Position numbers and translations under genes: made by a program. The notes under the pieces were generated by a model, which did not search any database, was not told the origin of the DNA, and worked only from the letters and a program-made list of their open reading frames with translations. DNA of 32,992 nt, from assembly GCA_903839615.1 (NCBI GenBank), contig CAIMCX010000057.1, positions 1 through 32,992 of the forward strand, read 5' to 3'. Of the stretch, positions 1 through 8,762 are shown one piece after another (position 1 is the first letter of the stretch; every line of letters starts with the position of its first letter). This DNA comes from an uncultured bacterium (GTDB lineage: Bacteria > Bipolaricaulota > Bipolaricaulia > UBA7950 > UBA9294).

Positions 1-297
1 AGTGAGAAGGGCTTCGTACGTCCCAGCAGCGTACGTATGATGCGCGACGATGTCGAAGTCGGACCCCGACTGCAGAGCGGACTCATCCCCGAATCGCAAC
101 TCGTAGGTCATCGGGCGACCGAGCGGATGGACGGTATGCGAAAGGTCGAATGCGATGTCGAGCGGCGCTGGCCCAGTGACGACGGCTGTCGCAAGGACGG
201 CGACCGGGTTCGTTCCACTATCGCACCCGAACAGAGCCGCCGTGAGGACGGCGAGGACAAGGAGTTTCAGCGTCCATCGCGAGGATCGGAGTCTCAT
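1..297 (-). CDS. Partial secreted PKD-domain lipoprotein (C-terminus beyond window edge)
   Basis: Minus strand from ATG at 297 reads MRLRSSRWTLKLLVLAVLTAALFGCDSGTNPVAVLATAVVTGPAPLDIAFDLSHTVHPLGRPMTYELRFGDESALQSGSDFDIVAHHTYAAGTYEALLT, open to the window edge. Signal peptide, lipobox-like LFGC and PKD-like 'APLDIAFD...FGDE...HTYAAGTY'. Absent from the ORF track because it has no stop in the window. Confidence 0.75.
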   Translation of the reverse strand, partial: MRLRSSRWTLKLLVLAVLTAALFGCDSGTNPVAVLATAVVTGPAPLDIAFDLSHTVHPLGRPMTYELRFGDESALQSGSDFDIVAHHTYAAGTYEALLT

Positions 298-444
298 GGA
301 CAGAGGCTGCAGTCCAGAGTCGAAGGCGGCAACGACCGCTGAGCTGCATCGCTCCGACACTCGTCCCCTGGCACGGGCCGCGCATGTCCCGTGCTCGAAG
401 AGGTCGTATGGCCGGCCCGCGGCAACCCTTGTCTCCGAGCCGGT

Positions 445-473
445 TTGACTCGCGCCTGGAGCGCCGCTATGAT
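445..473 (+). promoter_or_regulatory. Sigma70-like promoter upstream of ileS
   Basis: TTGACT (445-450), 17-nt spacer, TATGAT (468-473). Confidence 0.65.
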
Positions 474-629
474 GCCGCGTGATGTGCCAATGATGCATTC
501 GGTCGAACGTAGCATGCCTCTTCTCATCTATATTCGTCTGCCCCGGTAAGGGGCGCTCCGTCTGTTGGCTTTCGCGTTGGATGACATTCCGTTGGATGAA
601 GAGTGCTGCTGGCTGGACAAGGAGAAGGC

Positions 630-3600
630 GTGAAGCGCTACGAGAAGCTGACTCGAGACCCGCTCGCGCGCGAAGAGGCAGTTCTCGCGCTGTGGGAGAA
701 ACACGACGTCTTCCGGGCGTCGTTGCAGCAGACGAAGGGACGAGCCCCCTACGTGTTCTTCGAGGGGCCTCCCACGGCGAACGGGAAGCCTCACTTCGGC
801 CACCTGATGCCGCGCGTCTACAAGGACCTCTACCCGCGCTACAAGACGATGCAGGGCCACTACGTCGGACGAAAGGGCGGATGGGACACGCACGGCCTCC
901 CCGTCGAGCTGGAGGTCGAGAAACAGATCGGCGTCAACAGCAAGCCGGAGATCGAGGTGTTCGGCGTCGAGAAGTTCGTCACGCTGTGCAAAGAATCCGT
1001 CATGCGCTACAAGGCCGATTGGGAAGCCATGATGCGGCGCATGGGCTTCTGGATCGACCTCGAAGACGCATACGTGACATACACAGACGACTACATCGAG
1101 ACTGTGTGGTGGGAACTCCGATCGATGTTCGATCGTGGCCTTCTCTACAACGGCCACAAGACCCTGCCCTATTGCCCCCGCTGCGGCACGGGTCTGTCGT
1201 CGCATGAAGTGGCGCAGGGGTACCGGGCGGTCAAGGATCCGTCCGTCACGATTCGCATGCGCATCGTGGACGATGGCGACGCCGCCTACGCGAGAGGCGG
1301 CGTCGAGACCTCTCTTCTCACCTGGACGACCACCCCCTGGACATTGCCTGCAAACGTGGGCCTTGCCGTTTCGGCCGAAGCGACGTACGCCGAAGTCGAG
1401 CAAGAGGGCGAGCGTTTCGTTCTGGCGAAAGCGCTTCTGCCGAAGGCGCTCGTGGGCGACTACCGGACCCTGCGCGAGTTTCGTGGGGCGGACCTCGTTG
1501 GTGTTCGCTACGAGCCTCCCTACCGGCTGACCGATGATCCGGCGGCGCATCGTGTCTACCCCGCATCGTTCGTGAACATGGAGGATGGGACGGGCGTCGT
1601 TCACATCGCCTCTGCGTTCGGGGAAGATGACTACCGACTGGGACAGGAAGTTGGACTGCCGTTCGTTCAGCCCGTCGACCTGGGCGGGCACTTCACCGCC
1701 GAGTTCGGGCTTTGTGCCGGCAAGTTCGTGAAGGACGCCGACCCCGACGTCATCGCGGACCTTCGCCAGCGCAAGATCCTCTATCGCTGCCAGGAATACG
1801 AGCACGACTACCCGTTCTGCTGGCGATGCGATACGCCGCTTCTCTACTATGCGATGGACTCGTGGTACATCCGCACGACGGAGTTCAAGGACGCGATGAT
1901 CGAGAACAACGCGTCCGTCCATTGGCATCCCGACCATGTCGGCGAAGGGCGACTCGGGGAGTTTCTCGCGAACCTGAAGGATTGGGCGTTGTCCCGCGAC
2001 CGTTACTGGGGAACGCCGCTTAACCTCTGGACGTGCGGGGCGTGCGGCGAAGTGATGTGCGTCGGAAGCCGTGCCGAGCTGGTCGAACGGGCTACGGATC
2101 CCGCGTTTGCACGCACCGCGGAACTTCACCGTCCGACGATCGATGCGGTCGTTCTGCGCTGCTCCCATTGCGGCGGGGAAGCGCGACGCGTTTCCTACGT
2201 TATCGACACGTGGTTCGACTCCGGCAGCATGCACACGGCCCAGTGGCACTACCCGTTCGAGAACCAGGACGAGTTCCGGCGCAGCTTCCCGGCGGACTTC
2301 ATTTGCGAAGCGATGGAGCAGACGCGCGGCTGGTTCTACACGTTGCTTGCCACGGCCACGATCCTCCATGGGCAGGCTCCCTACCGCAATTGCATGGCCA
2401 CGGGACTTGGTCTGGACGAGAACGGGCAGAAGATGAGCAAGAGCCGCGGGAACGTGCTCGACCCGTGGACGTACATCAACCGGTTCGGTGCCGACTGCAT
2501 TCGCTGGTACTTGTACGCGTCGAGCGCCCCGTGGAAGTCGCGGCGCATTGTCGAGACGGCGGTCCAAGAGCCGCTCTACAAGTTCCTCGACACGCTACGC
2601 AACACGTGCGACTTCTTCTCCCTCTACGCGACGATCGACGGCTACGATCCCGCTCGTCACACGCTCGACTCGCGGAGTCTGTCCGTGCTCGATCGATGGA
2701 TCCGGTCCCGCTTGCAGTCGACGGCGGCCGCCGTGTGCGAATCGCTTGATGCGTACGACGTCGTAGCGGCTACGGCTGCACTCGAGTCGTTTGTCGATGA
2801 CCTCTCGAACTGGTATGTGAGGCTCTGTCGTCGCCGGTTCTGGAAGGGCGGCATGGGAGAGGACAAGATCGCTGCGTACGACACGCTGCGCGAGGCCCTG
2901 CTTGCGCTGGCCAAGTTGTGTGCGCCGTTCGTGCCATTCCTCGCGGAGTCGATGTATCAGAACCTGCGCCTCGCCTCCGATCCGGTCAGCGTACACCTGT
3001 GCTCGTACCCAGTCGCACTGCAAGTCATGCGCGACGAAGAACTCGAGTCGGACATGGCCCTCGGGCGGACGATCGCCGCTCTCGGGCACCAGGCGCGGAA
3101 CCTCGCCCAGGCAAAGGTCCGGCAGCCACTCTCGCGCGCGGTCCTGGTGCGTGAGGGGGGAGCGCTCTCGGACGACGTCCGAAGGCTCATCGAGCAAGAG
3201 CTGAATGTCAGGCGCCTTGAGGTCGTCTCCGATGCGTCCGAGTTCGCGGCGCTGACCGCGCAACCCAACTTCCGGGCCCTTGGGCCGAGGCTGGGGAATG
3301 CGGGGCCGAAAGCGGCCGCGTGGATCAAGGGGCAGACGGCGGTCTCCCTGCGCGAACGTCTCTCCTGCGGGCCGATCGAGATCGAGGTGGATGGCCGCAC
3401 GGTCGAGATCCTTCCCGACGACGTCGTCTACACGTCCGTCCTTGCCGAGGGATTCGTAGAGGCCACAGGAGGGGGCGATCGCGTGCTCCTCGACGTACGG
3501 CTCGACGACGAGCTACGACGCCAAGGAGTCTTCCGCGAAGTCGCCCACCGCGTCCAGGTCGCGAGAAAGGAAGCGGGATTCGACGTCACGGATCGGATTC

Positions 3601-3785
3601 TCCTATGCTACGAGGCCCCGCCTGAGCTGGCGGCGATTCTGGCGGAGAACGGGGACGAGCTGGCGAGCGAAGTGCTCGCAGGCGAGATCCGGCAAGAACT
3701 GGACCCGGGATGTACCTATTGCGAGTCGATCGAACTTGCGATCGGAACGCTCACGATTGCGCTGCGGCGCCTGTCGGGGGACTAG
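630..3785 (+). CDS. ileS: Isoleucyl-tRNA synthetase, type 2 (eukaryote-like)
   Basis: FEGPPTANGKPHFGHLMPRVYKDLYPRYKTMQGHYVGRKGGWDTHGLPVELEVEKQIG; KMSKSRGN motif; editing domain 'TWTTTPWTLPAN'. Likely GTG start at 630 after AAGGAGAAGG; the ORF track's 603 start lacks an obvious Shine-Dalgarno. Confidence 0.95.
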   Translation: MKRYEKLTRDPLAREEAVLALWEKHDVFRASLQQTKGRAPYVFFEGPPTANGKPHFGHLMPRVYKDLYPRYKTMQGHYVGRKGGWDTHGLPVELEVEKQIGVNSKPEIEVFGVEKFVTLCKESVMRYKADWEAMMRRMGFWIDLEDAYVTYTDDYIETVWWELRSMFDRGLLYNGHKTLPYCPRCGTGLSSHEVAQGYRAVKDPSVTIRMRIVDDGDAAYARGGVETSLLTWTTTPWTLPANVGLAVSAEATYAEVEQEGERFVLAKALLPKALVGDYRTLREFRGADLVGVRYEPPYRLTDDPAAHRVYPASFVNMEDGTGVVHIASAFGEDDYRLGQEVGLPFVQPVDLGGHFTAEFGLCAGKFVKDADPDVIADLRQRKILYRCQEYEHDYPFCWRCDTPLLYYAMDSWYIRTTEFKDAMIENNASVHWHPDHVGEGRLGEFLANLKDWALSRDRYWGTPLNLWTCGACGEVMCVGSRAELVERATDPAFARTAELHRPTIDAVVLRCSHCGGEARRVSYVIDTWFDSGSMHTAQWHYPFENQDEFRRSFPADFICEAMEQTRGWFYTLLATATILHGQAPYRNCMATGLGLDENGQKMSKSRGNVLDPWTYINRFGADCIRWYLYASSAPWKSRRIVETAVQEPLYKFLDTLRNTCDFFSLYATIDGYDPARHTLDSRSLSVLDRWIRSRLQSTAAAVCESLDAYDVVAATAALESFVDDLSNWYVRLCRRRFWKGGMGEDKIAAYDTLREALLALAKLCAPFVPFLAESMYQNLRLASDPVSVHLCSYPVALQVMRDEELESDMALGRTIAALGHQARNLAQAKVRQPLSRAVLVREGGALSDDVRRLIEQELNVRRLEVVSDASEFAALTAQPNFRALGPRLGNAGPKAAAWIKGQTAVSLRERLSCGPIEIEVDGRTVEILPDDVVYTSVLAEGFVEATGGGDRVLLDVRLDDELRRQGVFREVAHRVQVARKEAGFDVTDRILLCYEAPPELAAILAENGDELASEVLAGEIRQELDPGCTYCESIELAIGTLTIALRRLSGD

Positions 3786-3794
3786 GAGGCGAAG

Positions 3795-5057
3795 ATGGCC
3801 ACGGCGGTGCTCGGACTGCAGTGGGGAGATGAGGGAAAAGGGAAGATCACGCATCTCCTGGCGCAGGGCGCATCGATGGTCGTGCGCTACAACGGAGGTC
3901 CGAACGCCGGGCACACGGTGGTGGACCGTGGCGTGAAGTTCGGGACGCACCTTCTCCCGGCTGGTGCCTTCTACGCCGGAGTCACGTCCGTCCTTGCCGG
4001 CGGAGTCGTCATCGACTTCGATGTTCTGAGAAGGGAGTACGACGAGGTCGCGCGACACGTCGGAGCGAAGCCGCGGCTTCTCTTGGCGGAGAACGCGCAC
4101 CTGATTCTCCCGTACCATCGAACGCTCGAGGAGCTGGAGGGCTCGGGATCGCGATTCGGAACGACACGGCGCGGGATGTCTCCCGCCTACCGCGACAAGG
4201 CCGCGCACGTCGGAGTGCGGGTGGGAGACCTTCTCGAGCCTCGGCGCATGGCGGAGCGTATCGAGTGGAGGCTTGAGCTCTTACGGAGAGAGTGGCCGAA
4301 GGCGAGCGAACTCGAGGCGCTCGACCCGGGCGAGCTGGTCCGGTCCCAGAGGAAGCTCGCCGAGCCGTGGCTCGAGTCGATCGTCGACGCGTCGGACGTC
4401 GTCGGGCGAGCGTTAGTTGCCGGCGAACCCGTCCTGTTCGAGGGTGCGCAAGGGACCCTGCTCGATGTGGACTTCGGGACGTACCCGTACGTTACGTCCT
4501 CCACGACGCTGTTCGCCGGGATCGGTCCCTCGTTGGGGATCGACCCCAGCCTGGTCACTCGGCGCCTCGGAGTGACGAAGGCCTACCAGACGCGGGTCGG
4601 GGAAGGTCCCTTCCCTACGGAGCTAGAGGATGGCGTTGGCGCGGCGCTCCGCGAGCGGGGGGGAGAGTTCGGGACGACGACCGGGCGGCCCCGCCGCTGC
4701 GGGTGGCTTGACCTCGTCGCACTGCGTTACGCCGTCCGACTGAACGGGATCACGGACCTCGCGCTGACGAAACTGGATGTCCTCGAGGGCTTGCCGACGA
4801 TCAAGCTCTGCACTGCGTACCGCATCGGAGGGGTGGAGACCGACCGGTTTCCGCTCTCGGGCGATCGCCTGGCCGACTGCGAACCCATCTACAAGGAACT
4901 CCCCGGCTGGCGCGGTGCGTTGCGCCCTGCGTCATGGAGTGAGCTGCCTGCGGCAGCTCACCGCTACGTCGCGGCCATCGAGGAGACGGTAGGCGTTCCG
5001 GTCACGCTTCTGTCGTACGGCGCGACGCCAGAAGACACATTGCGAAGGGACCTTTGA
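3795..5057 (+). CDS. purA: Adenylosuccinate synthetase
   Basis: LQWGDEGKGKI...RYNGGPNAGHTV...HLLPAG; GAQGTLLDVDFGTYPYVTSS; full length 420 aa. Confidence 0.95.
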   Translation: MATAVLGLQWGDEGKGKITHLLAQGASMVVRYNGGPNAGHTVVDRGVKFGTHLLPAGAFYAGVTSVLAGGVVIDFDVLRREYDEVARHVGAKPRLLLAENAHLILPYHRTLEELEGSGSRFGTTRRGMSPAYRDKAAHVGVRVGDLLEPRRMAERIEWRLELLRREWPKASELEALDPGELVRSQRKLAEPWLESIVDASDVVGRALVAGEPVLFEGAQGTLLDVDFGTYPYVTSSTTLFAGIGPSLGIDPSLVTRRLGVTKAYQTRVGEGPFPTELEDGVGAALRERGGEFGTTTGRPRRCGWLDLVALRYAVRLNGITDLALTKLDVLEGLPTIKLCTAYRIGGVETDRFPLSGDRLADCEPIYKELPGWRGALRPASWSELPAAAHRYVAAIEETVGVPVTLLSYGATPEDTLRRDL

Positions 5058-5082
5058 AAGCCTGAAGAGACGCCGCTATAAT
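5054..5082 (+). promoter_or_regulatory. Sigma70-like promoter for rplM, overlapping the purA stop codon
   Basis: TTGAAA (5054-5059), 17-nt spacer, TATAAT (5077-5082); purA TGA is at 5055-5057. Confidence 0.75.
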
Positions 5083-5117
5083 CGGGCCTCGAACTGGATA
5101 TCTGGAGGAGTACGAGC

Positions 5118-5561
5118 ATGCAACGGACGTTTGTTGCGAAGAACCAAGAGATGGGGACGAGCTGGGACCGCGAGTGGTACGTGGTCAACGCCGATGGGAA
5201 GCGCCTCGGACGAATCGCGACGGAGATCGCCACCATCCTGCAGGGCAAGCACAAACCCATCTACACGCCGCATGTGGACACCGGCGACTACGTCATTGTG
5301 ATCAACGCCGAGCGAATCGAGCTCACCGGACAGAAGTGGGACGACAAGCTGTATCAGCGCCACACGGGATACATCGGTGGCTTGAAGGAGATGTCCTACC
5401 GGAAGCTCATCGAGCGCCATCCCACGCTGCCGGTTCGTGAGGCTGTCCGGCGCATGCTCCCCAAGTCGAACCTCGGACGGCGAATGCTCCGCAAGCTCAA
5501 GATCTATGCTGGCCCTGTGCATCCGCACGCGGCCCAAGAGCCGAAGGAACTTGAGATCTAG
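5118..5561 (+). CDS. rplM: 50S ribosomal protein L13
   Basis: [53 protein letters not shown]...[12 protein letters not shown]...[40 protein letters not shown] upstream of the ATG. Confidence 0.96.
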   Translation: MQRTFVAKNQEMGTSWDREWYVVNADGKRLGRIATEIATILQGKHKPIYTPHVDTGDYVIVINAERIELTGQKWDDKLYQRHTGYIGGLKEMSYRKLIERHPTLPVREAVRRMLPKSNLGRRMLRKLKIYAGPVHPHAAQEPKELEI

Positions 5562-5587
5562 GAGAGGGCTGCCTCTTCAGTAGCGCA

Positions 5588-5603
5588 CGGGACATTCGTC
5601 CCG
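5588..5603 (+). terminator. Hairpin downstream of rplM (no clear T-tract)
   Basis: CGGGAC-ATTC-GTCCCG, 6-bp stem. Confidence 0.35.
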
Positions 5604-5720
5604 GACCCCCTAGACAAAGACGGAAGGGCGTGTCGACACCGTTCCTTCTCCCCACTCTCCCGCGGTGACTAGACTCCCTGTGGCAATCGGAAGTCTGCCT
5701 TAGGGGTGGTGGAGAGAAAC

Positions 5721-6350
5721 ATGCTCGATCGAACGCGCGCAATTGCGGGGTGCGTCGCTGTCGTCCTTCTCGCTGTCGTACTGGGCGCCGTCGCGACCCA
5801 GGGTCGCGAGAGGGTGGCCCTCTTTGTCCAAGCTGCCGCCGCGGTGCCGACGGCCGATCTCGAACTCGTACGGAACTACGCTGCGCAGCAGTGCTCGATC
5901 ATATCGGGCGGGGACACCTGCTCGGAAGGTGACCTGATGCTGGCGCAGCGCGCGGCCAACGCGTACATCGGGAACAGCCTCACGGTCGACGCGGTGCAAC
6001 GCCTTGCGTCGGTCCTCGGTGCGGACCATATCGTCATCTTGCGCATTGTGACCTGGGACAACGAAATCGCCTATCGGCCCGAGCGATCCCTGTTGCTGCT
6101 CGGGGCGACGTCGTTCCTGAATACCTCGTTGCAGCTCCTGATCACTCCTCTCGGACTCCTGTTCGGGCTTGAGAGGAAGGCCACGGTCAGCCTCTTCGCG
6201 ACCGTGTTTGATTCGCGAGGGAACGTGAACTTCACCACGAGCGTGTCTGCCGATGACAGCCCGCTCTTGTCGCTCCTGACGGCGGATCCTGTGGAAGCGG
6301 CAAAGAAGGCCGTGGATGCTGCGTTGTACCAGATCGTTGTGACGCTGTAA
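5721..6350 (+). CDS. Hypothetical secreted or membrane-anchored protein, 209 aa
   Basis: MLDRTRAIAGCVAVVLLAVVLGAVATQ N-terminal hydrophobic segment; ATG at 5721 after GGTGGAGAG. No family recognised. Confidence 0.7.
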   Translation: MLDRTRAIAGCVAVVLLAVVLGAVATQGRERVALFVQAAAAVPTADLELVRNYAAQQCSIISGGDTCSEGDLMLAQRAANAYIGNSLTVDAVQRLASVLGADHIVILRIVTWDNEIAYRPERSLLLLGATSFLNTSLQLLITPLGLLFGLERKATVSLFATVFDSRGNVNFTTSVSADDSPLLSLLTADPVEAAKKAVDAALYQIVVTL

Positions 6351-6489
6351 TGGTGATGCAATCGGAAGTAGAGGCCGCAGGAAGCGTAATCGCTGTTACA
6401 GACTTTCCTGGAGGGCATCTGCTAGAGTGGAGCTGGATTCCTGCTTTGCGCAAGAAGAGAAGATGAATACGCCAACAAAGGAGGTAGCA

Positions 6490-8715
6490 ATGAGGGTGCG
6501 TAAGGTCAGCCGTTTTGGCCTTCCCCTCCTCCTGGCGGTGGTCGTTCTCCTCGTGCCGGTGCTGGGCTTGGCCCAGGGCGAGGGCTTCTACACTGTCAGC
6601 CAAGGGGAAACGCAAGTTACAATCACTCCGCTGGCGAACGCCGCGGACCCGGTCGCGTTCTACAAGTCGACGAACAGCATGTCGTCCACGGGGTTCGAGA
6701 AAGCGAGCACCGCAGTCCTGTTCTTGTACAAGAACACGGTGAACGGACAGGTCTCGTTGTTTGTCATTCTCGGTGGCGCTACTGGAGGACCGGCGGGATC
6801 GACATCGATGACCTTGTCGGGAGTCCCGGCAGCAGCGGTGTTCCAGGTCCAGGATGATGGGGCTGGCGACTTCCGCGAGACGTGGCAACTCACTCCGCCG
6901 ACCGGCAGCGTGTCCTGGGTTTGGAATCAGGGAAGCGGCGACGGCATGGTGCTCGGCCCGCTTGGCGGCGCGTTTCAGTTGTCGCTCTTCCCGCAGTTCA
7001 CGGCCGGCATTACCGACGTGAAGTTCCTGTACGGCGACCGGATCGCACCGCAGACGATCACGCTGAACCGCGTCGACCCGATCATCATCGCCGCGTCGAC
7101 CAACGCGCAGCCGACTGTATCGTTCACGGTTTCGACTTCGAACGCGCGGGTCAACCAGCCGATCACGTTCGACGCCTCGGCGTCGAAGGATCCGGACGGG
7201 TCGATCGTGAAGTACGAATGGGACTTCAACGGCGACGGCGTCTTCGACCAGACGACGACCGCTCCTACGGTAAGCTACACGTACACGACGAGCGGCACGA
7301 AGACGGTCACCGTGCGTGCGACCGACAACGGGGGAGCTACGGGCAAGGCCACGCAGACGATCACCGTCGGCGAGTTGGCGGTCAGAGTGACGCGGACCAT
7401 CTCGACGTCGGCGGCGCTGCCCGGAAGCACATTCCTCGTCATCGTGCGCATGGAGCCGCAGATGGACGTCGCCGGAGTTGGCCTGCAGGAGAACCTGCCC
7501 GTCGGCTGGGAGATCAAGCCGCTCGAGAACGCCGGTGCGGCGTTCAAGCGATCCACGGTGCAGTGGATCTTCGTCGACACCATCCGTGCCAACACGACGA
7601 AAATCATCTCGTACGAGCTGACGGTCCCTGCGGCATCTCAGCTGATGACGTCGACCATGCCGGTCTGCTTCACGCTGACCGGAACCTTCCAGGCGATGAC
7701 TCCGTTCATGGAGATTCCCGTCGAGGGAGACGCTAAGGTTCAGATTTCGTCGACGCTGCCTCTCAAGGAGGCGATCGCTCACCTCGTGCCGCGCAAGAGT
7801 GTGGACGACCAAGACACGATCGACCTGCGTCTGTCGCAGAAGATCGACTCGCAGCAACTCGCGCGAGCGCTCGAGATGTGGCAGAACGACGAGTCGGTGC
7901 CGTCCACGGGAGGCGCGACGATCACCCTAGAGGAGATGAAGGAACTCGCGGCGTACGCCTACACGTGCACGCCTGTCGACCTTCCGCTCCCGCTCGTTCC
8001 TGCAGCGCACATCAACGCGGTGCGCACGATCCTCGCCCCCGTTCCGTGCAATAACGTTCTCCTGAACTACACGGGCCCGGGCGGCGACCGAGCAGGCAGC
8101 ACGTTCACCGTGAAGGTGGAGATCTGGGCGGACCAGGACCTCTATGGCGTCGGGCTGAACGAAGACGTCCCCGCTGGGTGGAAGGTCATCCCGGTGGAGA
8201 ACGACGGCCTCACCTACAAGAGGTCGAAGACGGAGTGGGTCTACCCGACGAAGCTTCCGGCGGGAACGACGAAGACCATCATCTACCAGGTCGAGGTCCC
8301 GCAGACCGAGGCCATCGAGATGGCGTCGAGCGATCCGTGCTATGCCAGCTCGAACGACCTCTACGGTGTGGTCGATTCGGCGCTTCCGTGCATGGACACG
8401 ACCGTGACCGGCGACTCGGGCGTCGACGTGAGCGAGTGCGTGTCGGTGCTGGTCGCGATCTCGCGGTGGGATGTCGAGCACGACCAGCTGGACATCACGT
8501 TGTCGAACAAGATCTCGTTCCTGCAGGTGCAGCGGGCCATCGCCTTCTGGCTTGAGGACGAGGTTGTGCCGTGGACCTGCGGCCAGACCGTGGGCTACCA
8601 CATGCTGAAGGAAATCATCGCCTACTGGCTCACCGGCACGGACATCTGTGATCCGCTCCCGGCCGCACCGAGCGGCCCCTGCGCTCCGGATGCCGCCACG
8701 TGCAGCGGAGGCTAG
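6490..8715 (+). CDS. Secreted PKD-domain protein with two copies of a novel C-terminal two-part module
   Basis: Strong SD AAAGGAGGT before ATG 6490; signal peptide MRVRKVSRFGLPLLLAVVVLLVPVLGLAQ; PKD domain 'TFDASASKDPDGSIVKYEWDFNGDGVFDQ...YTYTTSGTKTVTVRATDNGG'. Confidence 0.85.
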   Translation: MRVRKVSRFGLPLLLAVVVLLVPVLGLAQGEGFYTVSQGETQVTITPLANAADPVAFYKSTNSMSSTGFEKASTAVLFLYKNTVNGQVSLFVILGGATGGPAGSTSMTLSGVPAAAVFQVQDDGAGDFRETWQLTPPTGSVSWVWNQGSGDGMVLGPLGGAFQLSLFPQFTAGITDVKFLYGDRIAPQTITLNRVDPIIIAASTNAQPTVSFTVSTSNARVNQPITFDASASKDPDGSIVKYEWDFNGDGVFDQTTTAPTVSYTYTTSGTKTVTVRATDNGGATGKATQTITVGELAVRVTRTISTSAALPGSTFLVIVRMEPQMDVAGVGLQENLPVGWEIKPLENAGAAFKRSTVQWIFVDTIRANTTKIISYELTVPAASQLMTSTMPVCFTLTGTFQAMTPFMEIPVEGDAKVQISSTLPLKEAIAHLVPRKSVDDQDTIDLRLSQKIDSQQLARALEMWQNDESVPSTGGATITLEEMKELAAYAYTCTPVDLPLPLVPAAHINAVRTILAPVPCNNVLLNYTGPGGDRAGSTFTVKVEIWADQDLYGVGLNEDVPAGWKVIPVENDGLTYKRSKTEWVYPTKLPAGTTKTIIYQVEVPQTEAIEMASSDPCYASSNDLYGVVDSALPCMDTTVTGDSGVDVSECVSVLVAISRWDVEHDQLDITLSNKISFLQVQRAIAFWLEDEVVPWTCGQTVGYHMLKEIIAYWLTGTDICDPLPAAPSGPCAPDAATCSGG

Positions 8716-8720
8716 TCGAG

Positions 8721-8744
8721 TCGGACGCGCTTCGGCGCGCCCGA
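8721..8744 (+). other. Intergenic UUCG-tetraloop hairpin
   Basis: TCGG-A-CGCGC-TTCG-GCGCG-C-CCGA: 9 bp around one A/C mismatch. Confidence 0.6.
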
Positions 8745-8762
8745 GCGAGGAGATGATCCAAG

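Noticed and set aside
300-445. Search for tRNA or other structural RNA in the ileS upstream gap
   Set aside because: No cloverleaf or T-arm GGTTCRA motif could be supported by eye.
528-2567. 679-aa minus-strand ORF
   Set aside because: Antisense to ileS; composition rich in R/V/H with no recognisable domain. Typical spurious long ORF opposite a high-GC gene.
6232-7857. 541-aa minus-strand ORF
   Set aside because: Antisense to the PKD gene, which has a strong SD, signal peptide and domain matches; Arg-rich low-complexity translation.
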